The position numbers and the translations under genes were made by a program. This document shows positions 1 to 5,838 of a stretch of 9,009 nt of DNA, in pieces. This stretch comes from Parcubacteria group bacterium Gr01-1014_72 (GTDB lineage Bacteria > Patescibacteriota > Minisyncoccia > Phycocordibacterales > VMFH01): positions 1 to 9,009 of the forward strand of contig VMFH01000051.1 of the NCBI GenBank assembly GCA_007375925.1. Reading direction: 5' to 3'. The notes under the pieces are model-generated. The model saw only the letters and a program-made list of their open reading frames with translations. It had not been told where the DNA came from and did no database searches. Positions within the stretch are counted from its first letter, which is position 1; each line of letters starts with the position of its first letter.

Positions 1-26
1 TTCATTCGCGCGAATGAACGAATGAG
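1..26. promoter_or_regulatory. Palindromic operator-like site downstream of the ArsR-type gene
   Basis: Bases 1-18 form a perfect 18-base palindrome whose core is CATTCGCGCGAATG (3-16). It is followed by one further half-site, CGAATGAG (19-26). Bases 3-26 match the reverse complement of 396-419 at 23 of 24 positions, so the site recurs in inverted orientation on the other side of the ArsR-type gene. Winged-helix ArsR proteins bind short inverted repeats as dimers, so an operator role is a reasonable inference. From here it could control a leftward gene lying outside the window. The left end of the site may be cut by the window edge. Confidence 0.5.
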
Positions 27-32
27 TAACAC

Positions 33-59
33 ACTATATTCTTCACTCATTTCATCCAA
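33..59 (-). promoter_or_regulatory. Weak candidate leftward promoter
   Basis: On the minus strand there is TTGGAT (59-54) and TATAGT (38-33), separated by 15 bases. Transcription would start near base 27, directly at the palindromic site 1-26, which is a typical place for a repressor to act. The spacer is shorter than the usual 16-18, so this is only suggestive. Bases 1-93 hold no gene that can be seen; they hold this element, the palindrome, and an AATGAGT/ACTCATT inverted pair (21-27 and 45-51). Confidence 0.2.
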
Positions 60-93
60 CACACTCTCCAACATACTCGCTGTGCACCAATCT

Positions 94-378
94 CTACAGT
101 AGAGAAATGATATGTTGCACGACGGGTGTTTGTCCAGGCGCAATTGAATAGAACATTTGGGAACTTCGTTGTTCGCGTGACACAATCTCGACTGATGAGA
201 GCACCGTGAGGTGCTTTGATGTCGCCTTGAGTGAAAGACGGATCTCTCCGGCGATATGGCCCACTGACGCCTCCTTCTCTCTCTTGAGGAAAGCAAGAAT
301 CGCGAGGCGCCGCCGATTAGATACCGCCTTAAGCGTCCGCTCAAACCTCTGATACTGTTCAGCTCTTTTTGAGTTCAT
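94..378 (-). CDS. ArsR-type winged-helix transcriptional regulator
   Basis: This is a 94-residue protein with the plan of a minimal ArsR/SmtB winged helix. An N-terminal helix (about 10-34, with SNRRRLAILAFLKRE) resembles the family's 'ALADPTRLRIL' region. A helix-turn-helix follows at about 38-61, with SLKATSKHLTVL as the recognition helix. A beta wing lies at about 63-80 (REQRSSQMFYSI). It has no cysteine at all, and the ELCVCD metal box of arsenic and zinc sensors is absent. A metal-independent role is therefore likely; the signal is unknown. The ATG at 378 is the only sensible start and has no clear Shine-Dalgarno. The gene stands 83 bases downstream of the epimerase and is bracketed by inverted copies of a palindromic site, which points to autoregulation. 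Fold assignment is firm; target and ligand are not known. Confidence 0.85.
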   Translation of the reverse strand: MNSKRAEQYQRFERTLKAVSNRRRLAILAFLKREKEASVGHIAGEIRLSLKATSKHLTVLSSVEIVSREQRSSQMFYSIAPGQTPVVQHIISLL

Positions 379-389
379 CGCTCGTTTGC

Positions 390-419
390 CATTCGCTCAT
401 TCGCTCATTCGCGCGAATG
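390..419. promoter_or_regulatory. Operator-like palindrome with tandem half-sites upstream of the ArsR-type gene
   Basis: The plus strand reads CATTCGCT (390-397), CATTCGCT (398-405), then the perfect palindrome CATTCGCGCGAATG (406-419). The cluster sits 12-41 bases upstream of the ArsR-type start codon, where a bound repressor would block its own transcription. The inner 24 bases (396-419) are the reverse complement of 3-26 with one mismatch. Having four half-sites in a row (two tandem plus two in the palindrome) would allow cooperative binding. The operator role is inferred from position and symmetry. Confidence 0.55.
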
Positions 420-461
420 GGTAAATGTACGCACCGTGCATTAACTCATGTGTAAAATATG

Positions 462-917
462 TCAGCGATTTTTTGTTGACCAGTCAAAACCGATTGATGG
501 GTCGTCAAATGGGATGCGCTCTTCGTCTGGATTTTTTGGATCGTAGGGTTCCGTCGCGTGGTAGATGATACCCATCGGCGAGGAACTAAGCACCTTGTAC
601 CCGTGCGCGACGCCGGGCGGAATCGCGATCACCATCATATTTTTCTCGCCGGTCACAATCACCTGCGCCTCCTTGTACGTTTTTGATTCTTTGCGCAGGT
701 CATAGAGCGCCACTTGCGCCATCCCCTTCACGACACACCAAATATCCCACTGCCGCTTGTGCCAGTGGAACGCCTTGATGACGCCCGGGTACGTTTCGGA
801 GTAGCTCGTCTGCTTCACGGGTTTATATGTATCTTCGCCCTCCTTCGCCACTTCGGCAAAAAAGCCGCGGTCATCGTGATGCTGTATAACTTTCTTTACA
901 AAAACACCGTCTATCAT
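462..917 (-). CDS. RmlC-like dTDP-4-dehydrorhamnose 3,5-epimerase (cupin), compact form
   Basis: RmlC enzymes epimerise C3 and C5 of dTDP-4-keto-6-deoxyglucose on the way to dTDP-rhamnose. This 151-residue protein keeps the family landmarks in order: DDRGFFAEV (15-23), QTSYS (36-40), the cupin segment GVIKAFHWHKRQWD (45-58) with His51 at the position of the catalytic base in RGLHYQ, VVKGMAQVALYDLR (62-75), IPPGVAHGY (99-107), YHATEPY (119-125, carrying the likely catalytic Tyr), and the C-terminal signature DDPSIGFDW (138-146). It is shorter than the usual 175-190 residues. No rmlA, rmlB or rmlD is in the window, so the exact sugar (rhamnose or another deoxysugar) is open. The 26-base gap to the upstream gene is very AT-rich and lacks a Shine-Dalgarno. 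Family is clear; exact substrate is inferred. Confidence 0.85.
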   Translation of the reverse strand: MIDGVFVKKVIQHHDDRGFFAEVAKEGEDTYKPVKQTSYSETYPGVIKAFHWHKRQWDIWCVVKGMAQVALYDLRKESKTYKEAQVIVTGEKNMMVIAIPPGVAHGYKVLSSSPMGIIYHATEPYDPKNPDEERIPFDDPSIGFDWSTKNR

Positions 918-943
918 ATGTATATATGTATAAGTATATACCG

Positions 944-2557
944 CTACTCTTTTTTCCGATACAGGAGGAGTGTCCCCCCGTCGTTCCCCTTCGTGTACTT
1001 GCGCGGATACACATTAAGCTCCTCCCCGACGAGCTCGTAACGGTTCTCAATCACCGTTTGAATCTCCATGAGCCGCGCCTCGGTGTCCTCACTCCCCTCT
1101 CCCCAAAACGGGCTTCGGAGGAACGAGAGCGGGGAGCGTTCCTTGTGTACGACAAGAAAATCCGCTTCCTCCTCCACCCACGACCGGAGCATCGCAAGAT
1201 TGTAGAAACCGATGCGCTTCACCTTCGCCGTGTCGGCATCGCCAAGGAAGTGGAAGTCGCGGTTGATAAGCGGAGGCGTAGTACGCCGGTCGGCGAGGTA
1301 CACATGGAAAATTGAGTTATCAAAGGAGAGCACGAGGTCGTCTGGCTTGGTGCGCTCGCGGAGAAACGCCGCCCCGCGCGTAACGCGCTCAAGGTCGGTC
1401 TCCTCCCGCGGACTGGAGACGACATCAGTGCGGAAAAGGTTGGTGGCAGCGACGAGTATGAGGAGCCCGACAAGGAAGTACCGTGGCCATTTCTCCTCTG
1501 AAAGAAATCTTCCCGCGAGTACAACAGACAGAAAAACAACAAGGTGCATGAAGTAATTGCCGTAGTACACGTTCCCGACGATGAAGGGGTGGAAGAAGTG
1601 TGTTACGAGAAGTACGCCAGCGAGCGAGATGGCGAGCGAGAATGTGCTCTCCCGCACAAAAAACTCACGCATTTTCTCTCGTTCCTTCGCGACGAGGGCG
1701 GCGAGGAGCGCCCCAAGCGCAAGGAGGTACGGTCCGTACTCGCGCAAAAACGCGGTGAGCACTTCAAGAAACCGCGGAATGTTGAGAGAGCCCGATTTGA
1801 GTGAGGGCGGGAGCTCCGACAGCGGACCACTTAGGGTGAAGGGGCTTAGAATGTGCGCGAGCGCGAGGGACGGATTGTACGCAACAACGGGGATGTATCC
1901 CGCAACGACTATGAGCGCCGTTAAGACAAAGTAGCGAACATACTCCCGAAGCGGAACTTGAACAAGAAAGAGGAAGATCAGGTACGCGAGAAGGACGACG
2001 ACCATGTTCGTGCGCGAGAGTATGAGGAGCGCGGAGAGGAGCGCGGCGAGCGCGGTCTTCCCTCCCCGCGAAATGCTCGTCGTTTCAAGAACAACAAGCG
2101 CGAACGTGATGAGCGCGGTCAGGGAGTACATCGTCGCCGTGACGAAATTCCCGCTCAAGAGAAGATTCGCCAAGATGAGCGACACGCCAAGAAGCGCATA
2201 CCATTTACCGGCAAGGCGACGAACAAAAATAAAGAGGAGCGCCATCAGGCATGTGAACAGAGCGCCCGCAAAGACGCGCATGGCGAGGATGGAGGGACCG
2301 AACAAAATTTCAACAGGCGCATACGTCGCGAGGTAGAGCGGGGGGTACTCAAAGAGGCCGTCCACAAAAGGGGTCAATTCGCCTCGAAGCACAAGGTAGC
2401 TCTTGAAGGGAGCGAAAACCTCGTCAACCCACGTCTCACGATAGAGTGTAAGGACGCTTATCTCCGCGACAAAAAGTGCAAGCAAAAGAACCGCAGCGAG
2501 GGAGAAAAGCGCACGCTCATGCCTCCGTATGAAAGAGATGACACCGTTAAACACCAT
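944..2557 (-). CDS. Multi-pass GT-C glycosyltransferase (PMT/ArnT-like, GT39/GT83 type)
   Basis: This 537-residue membrane protein has the plan of lipid-linked-sugar transferases of the dolichyl-phosphate-mannose/ArnT class. A first membrane helix (about 16-38) is followed by a large external loop with the acidic pair WVDE (43-46) and FEYPPLY (69-75). Asp and Glu at this place form the GT-C catalytic motif. Further hydrophobic helices lie at about 89-113, 118-136, 143-158, 168-181, 185-200, 208-227, 272-290, 303-320, 331-350 and 354-372. A soluble C-terminal region (about 375-537) with FLRERTKPDDLVLSF and LADRRTTPP resembles the extracytoplasmic tail of such enzymes. It probably moves a sugar from a polyprenyl-phosphate carrier to a glycan, lipid or protein on the outer face of the membrane. 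The ATG at 2557 lies 50 bases after the methyltransferase stop, with no visible Shine-Dalgarno. Donor and acceptor are unknown. Confidence 0.8.
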   Translation of the reverse strand: MVFNGVISFIRRHERALFSLAAVLLLALFVAEISVLTLYRETWVDEVFAPFKSYLVLRGELTPFVDGLFEYPPLYLATYAPVEILFGPSILAMRVFAGALFTCLMALLFIFVRRLAGKWYALLGVSLILANLLLSGNFVTATMYSLTALITFALVVLETTSISRGGKTALAALLSALLILSRTNMVVVLLAYLIFLFLVQVPLREYVRYFVLTALIVVAGYIPVVAYNPSLALAHILSPFTLSGPLSELPPSLKSGSLNIPRFLEVLTAFLREYGPYLLALGALLAALVAKEREKMREFFVRESTFSLAISLAGVLLVTHFFHPFIVGNVYYGNYFMHLVVFLSVVLAGRFLSEEKWPRYFLVGLLILVAATNLFRTDVVSSPREETDLERVTRGAAFLRERTKPDDLVLSFDNSIFHVYLADRRTTPPLINRDFHFLGDADTAKVKRIGFYNLAMLRSWVEEEADFLVVHKERSPLSFLRSPFWGEGSEDTEARLMEIQTVIENRYELVGEELNVYPRKYTKGNDGGTLLLYRKKE

Positions 2558-2607
2558 ACGACGCCTATGCTACCCGAGAACCGCCGAAGCGCAAGTAAAT
2601 TGAGCTT

Positions 2608-3267
2608 CTACAATCCATGCTTCCGGAGTATATAGTACACCGACCACGAAAAGAGCTCCGTCTTCGGCATGAGGCGTTTAAGAAAGCGCAACCGCCGCAA
2701 AAACTCAAATAGCACCTCCCCACCCGAGAATCCCCGCAGAATAATCTCAAAGTCACGCGAAAAAATCGCCTTAAAAACAAGTTTCGTGAGAATTGCAATG
2801 TGGCTGTTTGAGGGTTTGAAGCGATACATGTCTCCCGTTCGCAAGAAGTAGAGTCGATTCCGGAGGTTGAAGATGTTTGGCATGGAGAGGAAGAGGAAGC
2901 CGCCCGGGCGAAGTACCCGTGCCGCCTCGCGCGCAAACTGCGAAGGGTTCTCCATATGCTCAAGCACGTTCCACGCCGTCACCGCGTCAAACGCTCCGTC
3001 GGGAAAGGGCCATTGCCCGTTCGCATCAAACGAAGCAAACGCTCTCGCACGAGCGCGCGCTTCGGCACCAAGAAAATCTGACGTATCACTCGCGGTGATG
3101 GAAATACGCGCGGGAAGTCCCGTGAAAAACTCCCCCCTCCCACTCCCAACATCAAGAAGCTTCGCATCACCCTCCGGAAAGAAGCGAAGAAAAATACGGC
3201 GCGCCTCTCCCGAAGTCACAACCGCGCTCCCTTCCTTCTCGGTCCAATTTTCCGATGTGTACTTCAT
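2608..3267 (-). CDS. Class I SAM-dependent methyltransferase (Methyltransf_11 type)
   Basis: This 219-residue protein has a complete class I methyltransferase core. The SAM-binding glycine loop LLDVGSGRGEF is at 37-47, an acidic residue that would hold the ribose follows strand 2 (Asp61 in ITASDTS), motif II/III FDAVTAWNVLEH is at 93-104, and LRPGGFLFLSMPN is at 119-131. These match the Methyltransf_11/UbiE-like group that often methylates sugars or glycan ends in surface polysaccharide clusters. The C-terminal 60 residues are basic and hydrophobic (FLRRLRFLKRLMP), which may bring it to the membrane. Its ATG overlaps the stop of the upstream transferase gene in an ATGA (3264-3267), so translation is probably coupled. 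No Shine-Dalgarno is seen. The acceptor is unknown; a sugar is the natural guess from the neighbours. Confidence 0.85.
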   Translation of the reverse strand: MKYTSENWTEKEGSAVVTSGEARRIFLRFFPEGDAKLLDVGSGRGEFFTGLPARISITASDTSDFLGAEARARARAFASFDANGQWPFPDGAFDAVTAWNVLEHMENPSQFAREAARVLRPGGFLFLSMPNIFNLRNRLYFLRTGDMYRFKPSNSHIAILTKLVFKAIFSRDFEIILRGFSGGEVLFEFLRRLRFLKRLMPKTELFSWSVYYILRKHGL

Positions 3268-4643
3268 GGCTGTGATTGTTTTTGAAATGGGATGGAGGAG
3301 ACGAGAGCTCCTACGAGACGCGTCGCCGCGCGACCATCAAGCGGTCCCGCGAGCTCGCGGCGCAAACGCTCGCGCGCGGGAGCGAGCTCCTGCGGCTTCT
3401 GAAGCGTCGTCTGTAAGAGCTCCTTGAGCTCCCCAAAATTCCTTGCAACCGGCATCGCCCCTGTCGCTCGCACATGCTTGAAGTGTTCAAAGAGCGCGAA
3501 GCGTCTGATGGAGCGTTTGAATGGACGCCTTGCATAGCCGTCAAAGTCAATCGCAAGAATTGGACGGTCAAGCACAGCGGCCTCAAGCGCCATGGTGGAG
3601 AAGATAGAGAGCACAGCATCTGATTCGCGGAGGATATTCATAAAATACACACCCTCCCCATAGTTGTCCCAAAAATCATGACGGTAGAAACGCACGCGTG
3701 GGTGCGCCTCAAAGCGGTTGTACTTCTCTTCATCAAACTCCCGATCTTTCGTGCGCCCACCGAGGTACGGCCGAACCAAAAGGTACGTCTTCTCTCCAAG
3801 CTCGTCCTTGGCAATCCACGTTACAATTGCCTCAATAATGTCGGGCTCGTCCGGACAGTACGAACTTCCCGATACGTAGAGGACAAATTTCGCGTCAGGA
3901 GGAAATCCAATACGCGCAAGTACATCCGCGCGAGGACCCGCGCGGCTCCGGTCGGTCAGAAAGTCAAAATATGGGTAGCCGGTGAGCAGAAGTTCCCCGG
4001 GAGCATATGCTTGATACCGAATAGCCGCTGTCGTAAGTTCCTCGCTCTGCACGCAAAGTTTGTCAACATGCATAGCGAGAAAATATTTATCCATGTGATC
4101 CCAGTTCGCGACCATGCCGACTGTCGGCACACCCTGCCGCTTCGCCTCCGCGACGAGGTGCTGATCAAACCATCCGTAGAGGTGCGCCGAGAAGACGGCG
4201 AGCGGACGGTATCGCCGGAAGAGCTCTTGAAAGGGACGTTCGGGATAGAGACGAATGAAAATAGCGGGCACAAGTCTGCGGCGAAGCACGCGCGACCACC
4301 CGAAGCAACGCGCCACTCCCCACTTCAAGGGTGCGAGAAAACCCCTCCCTCCTGCCGGCGGCTCATCGGGGCGGGTACCCATCGTGGCGAGGAGCCGCGT
4401 CGTGCTCGTGTAGATAAGGTACGAGTAGAAAAAATAGAAGAGCTTGCCGAAGATGCGTTTCGGGTACGGAACTTTGACCGTCTCAAAGTCATACACCTCG
4501 CCCTCGCCTTCTCCGAGCCGCCCGCGATACTTTTTGCCGTCGTGGGGCGTTACGAGAAGAATTATCTTGAAGCCCCTCTCCCGCGCCTCGCGCTTAAGCT
4601 GTTCAAAAAATCCCCCGGGGAAGAAAAAGAGGTTCCGGTACAC
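3264..4643 (-). CDS. GT-B-like transferase C, N-terminus truncated or fused to the preceding gene
   Basis: This is the third member of a tandem family. From GTG at 4643 it reads 459 residues. Shared landmarks are an N-terminal Rossmann-like part (FEQLKREARERGFKIILLVT, 13-32), GVPTVGMVANWDHMDKYF (171-188), LLTGYPYFD (219-227), LYVSGSS (255-261), YLLVRPY (287-293), and the donor-site-like SDAVLSIFSTMALEAAVLDRPILAIDF (341-367). This layout resembles the CDP-glycerol glycerophosphotransferase / UDP-GlcNAc 2-epimerase-like GT-B superfamily; the actual donor is unknown. Siblings A and B have their RN motif at residues 18-19, while here RN is at 3-4, so about 15 residues including the first beta strand are missing. 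The open frame runs on to a TTG at 4997, but those 118 extra residues are an out-of-frame copy of gene B and are not protein-like. The GTG has no good Shine-Dalgarno; entry by frameshift from gene B is the other option. Confidence 0.65.
   Translation of the reverse strand: MYRNLFFFPGGFFEQLKREARERGFKIILLVTPHDGKKYRGRLGEGEGEVYDFETVKVPYPKRIFGKLFYFFYSYLIYTSTTRLLATMGTRPDEPPAGGRGFLAPLKWGVARCFGWSRVLRRRLVPAIFIRLYPERPFQELFRRYRPLAVFSAHLYGWFDQHLVAEAKRQGVPTVGMVANWDHMDKYFLAMHVDKLCVQSEELTTAAIRYQAYAPGELLLTGYPYFDFLTDRSRAGPRADVLARIGFPPDAKFVLYVSGSSYCPDEPDIIEAIVTWIAKDELGEKTYLLVRPYLGGRTKDREFDEEKYNRFEAHPRVRFYRHDFWDNYGEGVYFMNILRESDAVLSIFSTMALEAAVLDRPILAIDFDGYARRPFKRSIRRFALFEHFKHVRATGAMPVARNFGELKELLQTTLQKPQELAPARERLRRELAGPLDGRAATRLVGALVSSIPFQKQSQP
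4602..4617 (-). other. Candidate prfB-like +1 frameshift site at the end of gene B
   Basis: The last codons of gene B read CGG GGG ATT TTT TGA followed by A. The well-known bacterial prfB site reads AGG GGG TAT CTT TGA C. In both, a GGGGG run able to pair with the CCUCC of 16S rRNA lies exactly three bases before the slippery P-site codon, which is followed by UGA. Here the P-site tRNA-Phe on TTT would slip by one base onto another TTT, a perfect re-pairing, and the next codon GAA (4604-4602) is in the frame of gene C at its residue 14. The product would be about 857 residues. It is also where a one-base indel in the T6 run would produce the same frame break. Confidence 0.4.
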
Positions 4644-5838
4644 CGCCCGATTGGAGAGCCGAGTTCCAGTAATCGTAGTGTTTGTAACCGTCAAAGGCAA
4701 CCGCGATGAGCGGCTTGTCAAAAATCGCGGCCTCAATGAAGAATGTGGAGTACATGGTGATGACGAGGTCCGCGTGAGCAAGACTATTCGTGAGAAGAGA
4801 GAGTGCCTCATCGTCCATCTCCCACTCCCCGCGCGAGGTGCCGATTGCCGAGGTGCACGGCTCGCCGCGAAAACCGTACCGCCTACGCAATTTCTCAAGC
4901 TTTTCGGAGGAAAAATCAAACCGCGGGTACGGCCGCAGGAGCACCTCGACCGATTCTTGTATCTCACCATTCGCAAGGGCTTCGTGTAGAATATCAATGA
5001 TATCCAAATCTATTGCAAGCCCCGCCTTCCCCGAAAACGCGTAGAGGATGAGCTTCTTCCTTGGATCGGCCTCTATTTTCTTGAAAAACTCTTCACGTGG
5101 GACAATACCCTCTTTCTTGAAGTACCGATCATACTGGGTAATACCCGTCACAGTAATCTTCTCTTCTGGATAATCACCGAAACGAACGGCCTGCTCTTTT
5201 ATTTTTCCCGTCTGCACGAGGAGGCGGTCGGGGTGGAGCCGCAGGAATGTTTTGCTGTAAAACGTATCCCAGCTGAAGACCATTCCCACGGTCGCGATGT
5301 CCCGCCGCTTTGCTTCGCGCAAAAGCACATAATCCTCGGCAAACACCATAGTCGGCGTAAAAACCGCGTCCGGGCGGTAGCGTAGAAAAATATCGCGGAA
5401 GTGCTCGCTCGGGTAGCGGCGATACGCGGCGCGGAGGAGGAACCGCCACGGCTGCCCTGCGTACCCGATGATGCGAAAGAGGCGCTTCGTGAGGAAGAGC
5501 GGGAGACGCGCGAGGGTACGGAGGATTGAGTGCGCCTCCCCTTCCCGAAAGAGGAACGTCACCTGATCCATGTGGGCGCGACGAGTTACGATACTTGAGA
5601 GTTCAATTATCTGAAACAACCACTCGGAAAAGAATCCGCGAACGGAAGGCAGGGCGTCCACGAGAACACGTTCGCCCCCGAATATCTTTTGATAGTAGGG
5701 CACCTTGCTCGGATGCGTGAGGAGCACAAGGCGAACCCCTTTGTCCTCACGGAGCATGCGAAACGCATCCGTGCGCAGGAAGTTGCGCGCAAAAAAGTTG
5801 CTGGATACGGGGATGAGGAGTGTGCGTATCGTACTCAT
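4603..5838 (-). CDS. GT-B-like transferase B, C-terminal tail missing
   Basis: This 411-residue protein is related to its neighbours A and C. It keeps an N-terminal Rossmann-like unit (IRTLLIPVSSNFFARNFLRT, 4-23), KIFGGERVLVDALPS (51-65, close to FGGERVVVEGVPT in A), ATVGMVFSWDTFYSK (182-196), ITVTGITQYDRY (228-239), LILYAFSG (263-270), VLLRPYPRFDF (299-309), and the donor-site-like HADLVITMYSTFFIEAAIFDKPLIAVAF (355-382). Homology with A stops after ALQSGG (394-399); A has another 62 residues there, whereas B has 12 unrelated ones and a TGA. The ATG at 5838 overlaps the stop of A in an ATGA; an upstream GTG at 5922 would add 28 residues translated out of frame from gene A and is rejected. The active-site region is intact, so the protein might still work. 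The substrate is unknown; a sugar or polyol-phosphate transferase is the best guess. Confidence 0.7.
   Translation of the reverse strand: MSTIRTLLIPVSSNFFARNFLRTDAFRMLREDKGVRLVLLTHPSKVPYYQKIFGGERVLVDALPSVRGFFSEWLFQIIELSSIVTRRAHMDQVTFLFREGEAHSILRTLARLPLFLTKRLFRIIGYAGQPWRFLLRAAYRRYPSEHFRDIFLRYRPDAVFTPTMVFAEDYVLLREAKRRDIATVGMVFSWDTFYSKTFLRLHPDRLLVQTGKIKEQAVRFGDYPEEKITVTGITQYDRYFKKEGIVPREEFFKKIEADPRKKLILYAFSGKAGLAIDLDIIDILHEALANGEIQESVEVLLRPYPRFDFSSEKLEKLRRRYGFRGEPCTSAIGTSRGEWEMDDEALSLLTNSLAHADLVITMYSTFFIEAAIFDKPLIAVAFDGYKHYDYWNSALQSGGVPEPLFLPRGIF

Noticed and set aside
390..419. CRISPR-like or satellite array
   Set aside because: The unit is only 8 bases, there are no spacers, and it merges into a palindrome; an operator is a better explanation.
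3..419. Insertion sequence with terminal inverted repeats
   Set aside because: The only gene inside is a regulator with no transposase, no target-site duplication can be shown, and each repeat is itself palindromic, which fits operators better; kept only as an alternative.
918..943. Promoter in the AT-rich gap before the epimerase gene
   Set aside because: TATACT-like hexamers occur by virtue of base composition, but no -35 element is found at 16-18 bases upstream.
1958..2635. A 225-codon plus-strand frame with highly charged repeats of Glu, Arg and Lys
   Set aside because: It is the complement of membrane-protein codons in the GT-C gene; hydrophobic codons read backwards give charged residues. 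No start signal or domain is seen.
3678..4709. A 343-codon open frame on the plus strand
   Set aside because: It lies wholly opposite transferases C and B, is rich in Arg with no recognisable domain, and is the kind of antisense frame common in GC-rich coding DNA.
4644..4997. N-terminal extension of transferase C to TTG at 4997
   Set aside because: This segment overlaps the conserved donor-site part of gene B in another frame, and its translation is Ser/Arg-rich and unlike any protein of the family.
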